A stretch of DNA of 64,000 nt from Nocardia rosealba (GTDB lineage: Bacteria > Actinomycetota > Actinomycetes > Mycobacteriales > Mycobacteriaceae): contig NZ_JAIWNA010000001.1 in NCBI RefSeq assembly GCF_020216065.1, forward strand, positions 186,001 through 250,000, given 5' to 3'. This document shows, piece by piece, positions 54,003 through 61,314 of this stretch (position 1 is the stretch's first letter; each line of letters begins with the position of its first letter). The position numbers were made by a program, and so were the translations under genes. The notes under the pieces are model-generated. The model was not told the DNA's origin. It did not search any database and worked only from the letters and a program-made list of their open reading frames with translations.

Positions 54003-54103
54003 TTCAGCAGTACGACCCGTGCAACCGAAAGCGTTCAGCCGCCGGTTGTTTGAGCGGCCGGACGGCGCGGAGCACCGACCACACCGAGGAAGTGGAGTCA
54101 GAG

Positions 54104-55393
54104 ATGTCGACTGCCGGCACCCCGAAGACCGCTGCGGAAATCCAGCAGGATTGGGACACCAACCCGCGCTGGAAGGGCATTACCCGCAACTACACCGCCG
54201 AGCAGGTTTCCAAGCTGCAGGGCACTGTTGTCGAGGAGCACACCCTCGCCCGTCGTGGTTCGGAGATCCTGTGGGACCTCGTGAACAACGAGGACTACAT
54301 CAACTCCCTCGGCGCCCTCACCGGCAACCAGGCCGTGCAGCAGGTTCGCGCCGGCCTGAAGGCCATCTACCTGTCGGGTTGGCAGGTCGCCGGTGACGCG
54401 AACCTGTCCGGTCACACCTACCCCGACCAGTCGCTGTACCCGGCGAACTCGGTCCCCTCGGTGGTCCGTCGCATCAACAACGCGCTGCTGCGCGCCGACG
54501 AGATCGCCAAGGTCGAGGGTGACACCTCGGTCAAGAACTGGCTGGCCCCGATCGTCGCCGACGCCGAGGCCGGCTTCGGTGGCGCCCTGAACGCCTACGA
54601 GCTGCAGAAGGCCATGATCGCGGCCGGCGCCGCGGGCGTGCACTGGGAAGACCAGCTCGCCTCGGAGAAGAAGTGCGGCCACCTCGGTGGCAAGGTGCTG
54701 ATCCCCACCCAGCAGCACATCCGCACCCTGACCTCCGCGCGTCTGGCCGCCGACGTCGCCGACGTGCCGTCGGTGATCATCGCCCGCACCGACGCCGAGG
54801 CCGCCACCCTCATCACCTCCGATGTGGACGAGCGCGATCGTGAGTTCCTGGACGGCACCCGCACCGCCGAGGGCTTCTTCGGTGTGAAGAACGGCATCGA
54901 GCCCTGCATCGCGCGTGCCAAGGCCTACGCCCCCTACGCCGACCTCATCTGGATGGAGACCGGCGTGCCGGACCTCGAGGTCGCGCGCAAGTTCGCCGAG
55001 TCGGTTCGCAGCGAGTTCCCGGACCAGCTGCTGGCCTACAACTGCTCGCCTTCGTTCAACTGGAAGGCGCACCTGGACGACGCGACCATCGCGAAGTTCC
55101 AGCGTGAGCTCGGCGCGATGGGCTTCAAGTTCCAGTTCATCACCCTGGCCGGCTTCCACTCGCTCAACTACGGCATGTTCGACCTGGCGCACGGCTACGC
55201 TCGCGAGGGCATGACCGCGTTCGTCGACCTGCAGGAGCGCGAGTTCAAGGCCGCCGCCGAGCGTGGCTTCACCGCCATCAAGCACCAGCGTGAGGTCGGT
55301 GCCGGCTACTTCGACACCATCGCCACCACCGTCGACCCCAACACCTCGACCGCGGCCCTCAAGGGCTCGACCGAAGAGGGTCAGTTCCACTGA
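54104..55393 (+). CDS. aceA: Isocitrate lyase
   Basis: 429-residue isocitrate lyase, which cleaves isocitrate to succinate and glyoxylate in the glyoxylate cycle and can act as methylisocitrate lyase in mycobacteria. The catalytic KKCGH is at 189-193 (Cys191), WEDQLASE binds the metal, and [26 protein letters not shown] and the C-terminal GSTEEGQFH are typical. The length equals M. tuberculosis Icl1 (428). The ATG at 54104 has GTGGAG about ten bases upstream. Codon use is highly biased toward major codons, a sign of strong expression. fadB2 follows, as in mycobacteria. Confidence 0.97.
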   Translation: MSTAGTPKTAAEIQQDWDTNPRWKGITRNYTAEQVSKLQGTVVEEHTLARRGSEILWDLVNNEDYINSLGALTGNQAVQQVRAGLKAIYLSGWQVAGDANLSGHTYPDQSLYPANSVPSVVRRINNALLRADEIAKVEGDTSVKNWLAPIVADAEAGFGGALNAYELQKAMIAAGAAGVHWEDQLASEKKCGHLGGKVLIPTQQHIRTLTSARLAADVADVPSVIIARTDAEAATLITSDVDERDREFLDGTRTAEGFFGVKNGIEPCIARAKAYAPYADLIWMETGVPDLEVARKFAESVRSEFPDQLLAYNCSPSFNWKAHLDDATIAKFQRELGAMGFKFQFITLAGFHSLNYGMFDLAHGYAREGMTAFVDLQEREFKAAAERGFTAIKHQREVGAGYFDTIATTVDPNTSTAALKGSTEEGQFH

Positions 55394-55440
55394 GTTGCTT
55401 TGACTAGCAACGGATTTCCTCTACACCAGTAGGGGTGTAC

Positions 55441-55476
55441 GCCCTCCCCTGCCGATCAGCCCCGGCAGGGGAGGGC
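55441..55476 (+). terminator. Terminator after aceA
   Basis: Perfect 14-base-pair stem GCCCTCCCCTGCCG / CGGCAGGGGAGGGC with an eight-base loop, 47 bases after the aceA stop and before fadB2. It suggests separate or attenuated expression of fadB2. Confidence 0.88.
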
Positions 55477-55570
55477 ATCCCTATATTGTGGGTCGCGAGC
55501 CGCGGTGGCCAGTGACCCGAACAGGGCCGAAATCCGCGGCGCCAGCCGCCAACAAACCCAGGAGTGGGAC

Positions 55571-56440
55571 GTGAGCAGCGACAAGATTCAGCGCGTCGGG
55601 ATCATCGGCGCCGGACAGATGGGCGCGGGTATCGCGGAAGTGTGCGCACGCGCGCACGTCGACGTCCTCGTCTACGAAACCACCCGTGAACTGGCCGCCG
55701 CCGGTCGTGCGCGCATCCTGCGCTCGCTCGATCGTGGCGTCAGCAGCGGCAAGATCACCGAGCGCGAGCGGGAGCAGGCCGCCTGGCGGCTGCGCTTCAC
55801 CTCCGACCTCAGTGACTTCGCCGACCGTCAGCTGGTCGTCGAGGCCGTTGTCGAGAACGAAGAGGTCAAGACGGCCATCTTCAGCGAGCTGGACAAGGTC
55901 GTCACCGACCCCGACGCCGTGCTCGCCTCCAACACCTCCTCCATCCCGATCATGAAGATCGCCGTCGCCACCGCCAATCCCGAGCGCGTGGTCGGTCTGC
56001 ACTTCTTCAACCCGGTGCCGGTGCTGCCGCTGGTGGAGCTGGTCACCACGCTCAAGACCAGTGAGCCGGTCGCCAAGCGGGCCGAGGCGTTCGCCGCCGA
56101 TATCCTCGGCAAGCAGGTCGTCCGGTCGGCCGACCGCTCCGGGTTCGTCGTCAACGCGCTGCTGGTTCCGTACCTGCTCTCGGCTATTCGGATGGTCGAG
56201 TCCGGGTTCGCCACCAAGGAAGACGTCGACAAGGCCATGGTGCTCGGCTGTGCCCACCCGATGGGCCCGCTGGCGCTGACCGACCTCGTCGGCCTCGACA
56301 CGGTGAAGTCGATCGCGGACTCGATGTACGCCGAGTTCAAGGAGCCGCTGTATTCGGCGCCGCCGCTGCTGATGCGCATGGTGGAAGCCGGTTTGCTCGG
56401 TAAGAAGACCGGCGCCGGTTTCTACCAGTACGGAAACTAG
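55571..56440 (+). CDS. fadB2: 3-hydroxybutyryl-CoA dehydrogenase
   Basis: 289-residue NAD(P)-dependent 3-hydroxyacyl-CoA dehydrogenase, acting on acetoacetyl-/3-hydroxybutyryl-CoA. The Rossmann motif GIIGAGQMGAGIAEVC is at about 9-24, the catalytic HFFNPVPVLPLVEL at about 138-151, and the C-terminal helical domain has DRSGFVVNALLVPYL and GKKTGAGFYQY. GTG at 55571 has GGAG six bases upstream. It follows aceA, the same pairing as icl1-fadB2 in M. tuberculosis. Confidence 0.94.
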   Translation: MSSDKIQRVGIIGAGQMGAGIAEVCARAHVDVLVYETTRELAAAGRARILRSLDRGVSSGKITEREREQAAWRLRFTSDLSDFADRQLVVEAVVENEEVKTAIFSELDKVVTDPDAVLASNTSSIPIMKIAVATANPERVVGLHFFNPVPVLPLVELVTTLKTSEPVAKRAEAFAADILGKQVVRSADRSGFVVNALLVPYLLSAIRMVESGFATKEDVDKAMVLGCAHPMGPLALTDLVGLDTVKSIADSMYAEFKEPLYSAPPLLMRMVEAGLLGKKTGAGFYQYGN

Positions 56441-56448
56441 GTTCCACG

Positions 56449-56495
56449 CACCGACGGCCGCCTTCCTCCCGACGAGACGAAGGTGGCCGTCGGTG
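56449..56495 (+). terminator. Terminator after fadB2
   Basis: A 17-base-pair stem (56449-56465 with 56479-56495, one G-U pair) and 13-base loop, followed by a short TTT run; nine bases after the fadB2 stop. Confidence 0.9.
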
Positions 56496-56659
56496 TTTCC
56501 AGGGGTGTTTGCAGGGGGAACGGCACACTGCCGACCGCTCGGCTTAAGCTGCTGTAGGCCGTTCGTGCACGCGCGAACCGGCTACTCGTCGAGCGCAGTA
56601 ATTGCGCGGCGCCCGGTTGCCGGGCGACCACGCAGGTGATGGAAAGGGATGTCCCGTTC

Positions 56660-58984
56660 ATGGTCAACGTCACCGATGGATTCGGGTCGAGCGTTCTCGG
56701 ATATCCGCGGATCGGTCCGCACCGGGAACTCAAGCGCGCGCTGGAGTCGTACTGGCGTGGGTCGCTCGAGCGGGAGGAGCTGCTCGCGGTAGGCCGGGAC
56801 ATCCAGGAGCGTCAGTTCGACGAGCTGGCCGCCACCGGGCTCACCCAGGTGCCGGGCAACACCTTCTCCTTCTACGACCACATCCTCGACAACGCGCTGC
56901 TGTTCGGTGCGGTGCCGTCGCGGTTCAAGCCGCATCAGGAGGGCCTGCACCCGCTGGACTTCTACTTCCTGATGGCGCGCGGTAACCCGGATCTGCCGCC
57001 GCTGGAGCTGGTGCGTTTCTTCGGCACCAACTACCACTACCGGCAGCCCGAACTCGACGCCGACTCCACGTTCTCGCTGCACCCCGAGGCTCTGCTCGAC
57101 GAGTGGGACCGGGCGATGGCGCGCGGGATCGAACTGCGCCCGGTGGTGCTCGGGCCGGTGTCGCTGCTGCTGCTGTCCAAGGCCGGCCAGGTGCCCGGCG
57201 AAGTGGAGTTCGACACGCTGAGCCTGCTCGACAAGCTGCTGCCGTTCTACGAGGAACTGTTCGAACTGCTCGCCAAGCGCGGGTCGACCTGTGTGCAGCT
57301 CGACGAACCGTGCTTCACCGGGGAGCAGTCCGACGCGGCGCTCGCGGCGTTCGAGAAGACGTATCAGCGGTTGTCGAAGGCGCCGCTGCGCCCGCGCATC
57401 CTGGTCACCGGCCAGTACGGTGATTTCGGCGAGGCGCTGCGGATTCTCGCGGCCAGCAACGTGGAGGCCATCGGACTGGACCTGGCGTCCTACCGGATGA
57501 CGCCCGAGGAGCTCGCCGAGATCCCCGGCATCCGCCGCAAGCGGATCTACGCCGGCGTCATCAGCGGCACGAATGTGTGGCGCGCCGATCGTTACGTGAC
57601 GCTGAACTACCTGAACTCCATCGCCGAGGTGTGCCCCGATCTGGTGGTGTCGACCGGCACCACGCTGCTGCACGTGCCCTACGACGTGCTCGCCGAATAC
57701 GACATCGAGGGCAATGTCGCCGACCGGCTCGCCTTCGCGAAACAGAAGGTGGGCGAGGTCGTCTCGCTGGCCAAGGCCCTCACCGAGGGCCCGTCGGAGA
57801 AGTGGCGCAAGCGACCCACCTCGGTGCACTTCAAGCAGAAGCACGCCGTGCGGCAGCGGGTCTACGCGATCACGCCGGACATGCGCGAACGGGTGCCCTA
57901 CGCCGAGCGGGCCGCCGCCCAGCAGGAACGGCTGAACCTGCCCTTGGTCCCGGCCACCACACTCGGGTCGTTCCCGCAGAGCAGCCGGTTGCGGCAGGCG
58001 CGTCACGAAGTCGCCGCGGGCCGGTTGTCCGAGCAGGACTACCGCAAGCAGGTCGAAGCCGAGATCGAGGCGACGATCCGGTTGCAGGAGGACATCGGTC
58101 TGGACGTGTTCGTGCACGGTGAACACGAACGCAACGACATGATCCAGTTCTTCGCCGAACAGCTCGACGGCATGGCGACCACCCGCTTCGGCTGGGTGCA
58201 GGTCTACGGCTCGCGCTGCGTGCGACCGCCGATCATCTACGGCGACGTGGCCCGGCCCGCGCCGATGTCGGTGGACTGGACCACCTACGCCCAGTCTTTG
58301 ACCGACAAGCCGGTGAAGGGCATGGTCACCGGGCCGGTCACCATGCTCGCACGCTCGTTCGTCCGCCAGGATCAGCCGCTCTACGAGACGGCCGACCAGG
58401 TGGCGCTGGCGATCCGCGACGAGGTGATTGATCTGGAGAAGGCGGGCATCGCCATCATCCAGGTCGACGAACCCGCCATCCGCGAACTGCTCCCCGCTCG
58501 CCCACAGGGTCGCGAGGAGTACCTGCGCTGGGCGGTCGGCGCGTTCAAACTCGCCACCTCCGGCGTGCGCCCCGACACCCAGATCCACACCCACATCGGC
58601 TATTCCGGCCGCACCGAGGTGGTGGACGCGATCGAACAACTCGACGCCGACGTCACCGCGATCGTCGCGACCCGCTCGATCGAATGGGTCATGCAGGCCC
58701 TCACCGAGGACGTCGCCACCGGCCACGGCCTCAGCCACGGCGTCGGCCCCGGCGTCTACGAAAGCCGCTCGGCCCGCATCCCCGACATCGACGAACTCGA
58801 CGAACTCCTCACCCAAGCAGCCAAAGCGGTTACCCCGCAACGGTTGTGGGCCAACCCCGACGGTGGTCTGAAAACCCGCCACTACTGGCAACTCGACCCG
58901 TCGCTGCGCAACATGGTCGCCGCGGCCCGCCGAGTGCGCCGCCGGGCCTTGGCCGCCCTCGCGGAAGAAGCCACCGCGAAGTAA
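56660..58984 (+). CDS. MetE homologue (cobalamin-independent methionine synthase-like) lacking zinc ligands
   Basis: 774-residue protein with full MetE length and both barrels. The N-terminal half has LGYPRIGPHRELKRALESYW and FGTNYHYRQPE; the C-terminal half has SFPQSSRLRQAR, HGEHERNDMIQFF, YGSRCVRPPIIYGDV, QSLTDKPVKGM and QVDEPAIRE. However, the zinc site is broken: HTHMC reads HTHIG (Gly647), IETSRS reads IVATRS (Val669) and NPDCGLKTR reads NPDGGLKTR (Gly735). Only His645 remains. ATG at 56660 is preferred (LGYPRIG follows); ATG at 56639 is possible. A CGCCCGG-TTG-CCGGGCG hairpin lies at 56610-56626. No cobalamin riboswitch is recognisable upstream. True homocysteine methylation is doubtful. 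Confidence 0.88.
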   Translation: MVNVTDGFGSSVLGYPRIGPHRELKRALESYWRGSLEREELLAVGRDIQERQFDELAATGLTQVPGNTFSFYDHILDNALLFGAVPSRFKPHQEGLHPLDFYFLMARGNPDLPPLELVRFFGTNYHYRQPELDADSTFSLHPEALLDEWDRAMARGIELRPVVLGPVSLLLLSKAGQVPGEVEFDTLSLLDKLLPFYEELFELLAKRGSTCVQLDEPCFTGEQSDAALAAFEKTYQRLSKAPLRPRILVTGQYGDFGEALRILAASNVEAIGLDLASYRMTPEELAEIPGIRRKRIYAGVISGTNVWRADRYVTLNYLNSIAEVCPDLVVSTGTTLLHVPYDVLAEYDIEGNVADRLAFAKQKVGEVVSLAKALTEGPSEKWRKRPTSVHFKQKHAVRQRVYAITPDMRERVPYAERAAAQQERLNLPLVPATTLGSFPQSSRLRQARHEVAAGRLSEQDYRKQVEAEIEATIRLQEDIGLDVFVHGEHERNDMIQFFAEQLDGMATTRFGWVQVYGSRCVRPPIIYGDVARPAPMSVDWTTYAQSLTDKPVKGMVTGPVTMLARSFVRQDQPLYETADQVALAIRDEVIDLEKAGIAIIQVDEPAIRELLPARPQGREEYLRWAVGAFKLATSGVRPDTQIHTHIGYSGRTEVVDAIEQLDADVTAIVATRSIEWVMQALTEDVATGHGLSHGVGPGVYESRSARIPDIDELDELLTQAAKAVTPQRLWANPDGGLKTRHYWQLDPSLRNMVAAARRVRRRALAALAEEATAK

Positions 58985-58994
58985 CACCTGAACC

Positions 58995-59028
58995 CGAAGG
59001 GGCACACCGAATCCGGTGTGCCCCTTCG
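58995..59028 (+). terminator. Terminator after the MetE homologue
   Basis: Perfect 15-base-pair stem (58995-59009 with 59014-59028) with a four-base loop AATC, 10 bases after the stop. Confidence 0.9.
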
Positions 59029-59134
59029 TCATATCTGCGCTCGCTACCGAAAATTTCTGAACGGCAGCGCATTCGAGGCCCCAGCGGCTAGAGTTCGCCC
59101 TCGGCGGTGTCGGGTGGGGTCCAGGAGGGGCGCG

Positions 59135-59635
59135 GTGCTGGATCCGAACAATCATCAAGGCGCGTTCGGCGAGGACTACGTTCGGGTGCTCGCCTCGGCG
59201 GCCGGGCTGGTCTGGTCGACCGACAGTGTCGACGTCGACGGTGTGGACCTGACCATCAAGAAGCCAGGCAAGACACCGTACGGGTTTTCGCCACAGATAT
59301 CGGTGCAGGTCAAAACGGTTTCGAGACCGCGGTTTCAGCGGGGACACCTGGTCTTCCCCGGCTTGACCCACAAGCAGTTCAACCAGCTCGCCGGTCCGGA
59401 CTTCGCGACACCCCGGTTCCTGTTCGCCATCCACGTGCCCCGAACGGCGGACCATTTCGCCGATGCCGTGACCGGTGCGATGACGCTGCGCCACTGCGGA
59501 TACTTCTTGTCGCTGCGTGATCGCACCCGGTTCGCTGCCGACGACACCAAGCGCACGCTGTCGGTGCACATTCCGCTCGGCAACATTCTCGATGTCGAGG
59601 CGCTGCGTTCGCTCGTCGCCGGAACGCCACGGTAG
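59135..59635 (+). CDS. DUF4365-like protein, PD-(D/E)xK nuclease-type
   Basis: 166-residue protein resembling DUF4365 domains, which belong to the restriction-endonuclease-like fold. The visible core is NHQGAFGEDYVRVLASAAG (Glu13), DVDGVDLTIKK (Asp38) and SVQVKTVSRP (Gln58-x-Lys60), matching an E...D...QxK nuclease layout. The rest, FPGLTHKQFNQLAGPD and RFLFAIHVPR, is also family-like. The GTG at 59135 has GGAGGGG at good distance; the open frame begins farther upstream but in non-coding-like sequence. It heads a four-gene operon with a large P-loop ATPase and could be the effector nuclease of that system. Confidence 0.72.
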   Translation: MLDPNNHQGAFGEDYVRVLASAAGLVWSTDSVDVDGVDLTIKKPGKTPYGFSPQISVQVKTVSRPRFQRGHLVFPGLTHKQFNQLAGPDFATPRFLFAIHVPRTADHFADAVTGAMTLRHCGYFLSLRDRTRFAADDTKRTLSVHIPLGNILDVEALRSLVAGTPR

Positions 59636-59640
59636 CCGCG

Positions 59641-60692
59641 ATGCCGACCATGCCCCGGCACGAGGAAGTGATCGGGTATCTGCAAGCCCAGGGTTGGACG
59701 CCGCGGGAGCCGTGGGGTGGTGGCACGGTGTGGTCGAACGGCGACTTCGAAGTGCTCGTGCCCGGTGGCGACGTGGTCGACTACGGCATACGGATGCGTG
59801 AACTGGCCTTGTGCGTGGCGGATTTCGAGCGACGCCGCTGGACATCGTTGTGCGCGACATCGTCTCGGGTGGGGTCGATGTGATCGGCTACCGTGCGGGC
59901 CACGACGGTGACGAGATCTCGCTCGAGACCGGCGCCGCCGCGCTCGCCGCGCTGCGCTCGTTGCTGGCGACCTGTGTCGACCAGGCTGCAGAGCGGGAGA
60001 TCACGGCGTGGTCGATGCGCAGATATGCCGTTGCCCAACTGCTGGCCGCCACCACGCTGCTGCCACACCGCGACTCCTTCGGGTTCGACGTATTTCTCGG
60101 CGGGCCCGGCTCACGGCTGGGCCGCAGCTCGGCGGTCCGGCTGCTCGATGTCGCCGCGACCGTGCGCGAGGCCGCCGGCGGTGGGCACGGGTGGGGCGAC
60201 GAATTCCGCCACGACACGATCGACGCTTTCGGTGCGCTCGGATCGGCTGAGCAGCATCCGATGCGTTTCGTCCTGAGTTTTCACTGGTCACGTCAGGTCC
60301 CACGACCGGATGTCGTCGTCGAGTTCCCGCGTCCGACAGTCGAGGGGTTGGGACAGATGCTGAACGTCGCGGTGGCGTCGTCGCCACCGCCAGACATGGT
60401 CTCCGACCGGGATGTGGCCGAGATCGAGGCCGTGGTCGACGGGACCGTCGTCGGCGTCGACAACGATGCGGCCCTCAAAGCCGTTGTGCGAGGGTCACTC
60501 CGGGTCGACGGGGCGAGCACCGGTCGGCAGCGCCGCATCACCGTGCGCCTGCGTACCGAGCAGGAGTACGCCCGAGCGCTCGCCGCGCACAGTTCCGGCG
60601 CGAGGGTCCGTGTCAGCGGGCTCTTCGACGGCAAACGGGACCTGCGGGTGTCCGAAAACGGATTCTTCGTCGTCGACGGCGACGAATCGTGA
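59641..60692 (+). pseudogene. Frameshifted hypothetical protein of the nuclease/ATPase operon
   Basis: The first frame (59641-59883) reads a sensible start, EVIGYLQAQGWTPREPWGGG through RMRELALCVADFER, then becomes random and stops. The frame one base back continues from TPLDIVVRDIVSGGVDVIGYRAG and stays open to 60692. A single missing base near 59830 would join them into a protein of about 350 residues. No slippery heptamer is seen. The protein has no family I recognise; its N-terminal part is a small alpha/beta domain and the C-terminal part a beta-rich region ending KRDLRVSENGFFVVDGD. If the shift is real the gene is broken; otherwise it may be a sequence error. Confidence 0.6.
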
Positions 60693-60720
60693 GAGAACGG
60701 ATCGAACATTGTCGGATCAG

Positions 60721-61314
60721 ATGAGCCCACGCGAACTCGCGGTGCTGTTGACGCTGCTCGCGGAAGCGCGCGAACTCACCAACGCCGATCTCTTCGCAGT
60801 GGCGGGCGTGACGCTGGACGGTGCGCCTCGGCGCCGACTCAACGATATGGGGCTGGTTGTCAGCGAGAAGGTCGGGCGGGCGTTGGTGCACGAGCTCACC
60901 GAAGCGGGGGTGCAGTGGTGCGCCCGCGAACTCACCAGCCCACGCCCGGCCAAGTCGGGGTCGTTCGGTGGTGCGCTGTACGCGGTCCTGGCCGGGCTGC
61001 ACCGTCACCTGGACGACAGCGGCCGACAATTGACCGACATCTTCCAGCCCGACGTGCCCGCACAGATCCTGCGCAAGTACGCCGAGCTCACCAAGGGCAA
61101 ACCGGACCAGATCCGGATCGCAGACCTGCGCAACGATCTGCCGCACATTCCGCCCGAGGATTTCACGCGCGCGATGACGGCACTGGCCGACCGCGACGGC
61201 GTGCACGTGCGCGCCGAAGCCGATCGTAAGACACTGACCGAGGACGATCACGCCGCCGCCGTCGTACTCGGTGGGACCGCGCGCCACCTGCTCACCGTCG
61301 AGGCCGGGCGTTGA
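60721..61314 (+). CDS. Winged-helix-like protein of the nuclease/ATPase operon
   Basis: 197-residue protein of unknown family. The N-terminal part (about 1-70) looks like a winged helix: LAVLLTLLAEARELTNADLF, GVTLDGAPRRRLNDMGLVVSEK and ALVHELTEAGVQWC, ending in a typical wing with an LTEAG turn. A basic linker follows, then a C-terminal helical domain (PAQILRKYAEL, IRIADLRNDLPHIPPEDFTRAM). ATG at 60721 has a weak ribosome site; an in-frame TTG at 60709 is an alternative. The stop overlaps the ATPase gene start as TTGA. Likely a DNA-binding or adaptor subunit of the same complex. Confidence 0.62.
   Translation: MSPRELAVLLTLLAEARELTNADLFAVAGVTLDGAPRRRLNDMGLVVSEKVGRALVHELTEAGVQWCARELTSPRPAKSGSFGGALYAVLAGLHRHLDDSGRQLTDIFQPDVPAQILRKYAELTKGKPDQIRIADLRNDLPHIPPEDFTRAMTALADRDGVHVRAEADRKTLTEDDHAAAVVLGGTARHLLTVEAGR

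Larger units (their letters stand above)
53608..54103. other. Control region of aceA and the lipase gene
   Basis: 496 bases with no gene. The aceA-proximal half is much more AT-rich than the surroundings and holds several TTTGC/GCAAA elements: GCTTGCAATC (53845-53854), GCAAATTTCGCAAAG (53859-53873), TTAGCAA, GGCAAACC and TGCAAATTGC (53993-54002). It also has repeated CTAGC/CTAG motifs (53973-53988). This density suits a carbon-source-controlled promoter. No small protein is convincing. Confidence 0.6.

Noticed and set aside
54098..55390. Minus-strand open frame exactly opposite isocitrate lyase
   Set aside because: It results from extreme codon bias of a highly expressed gene; composition is Val/Gly/Leu/Arg with no motif.
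56441..56659. Possible cobalamin or SAM riboswitch upstream of the MetE homologue
   Set aside because: Expected from mycobacterial metE, but no B12 box or S-box/SAM-IV core was found; the space is largely taken by the fadB2 terminator and one short hairpin.
59820..59840. Programmed -1 frameshift site
   Set aside because: No slippery heptamer, no upstream ribosome-like stimulator and no clear downstream pseudoknot; a missing base explains it better.
56582..59860. Very long open frame on the minus strand opposite the MetE homologue
   Set aside because: It mirrors the third-position GC bias of the plus-strand gene, contains no family motif and is Arg/Gly/Leu/Val-rich without structure. Antisense shadow.
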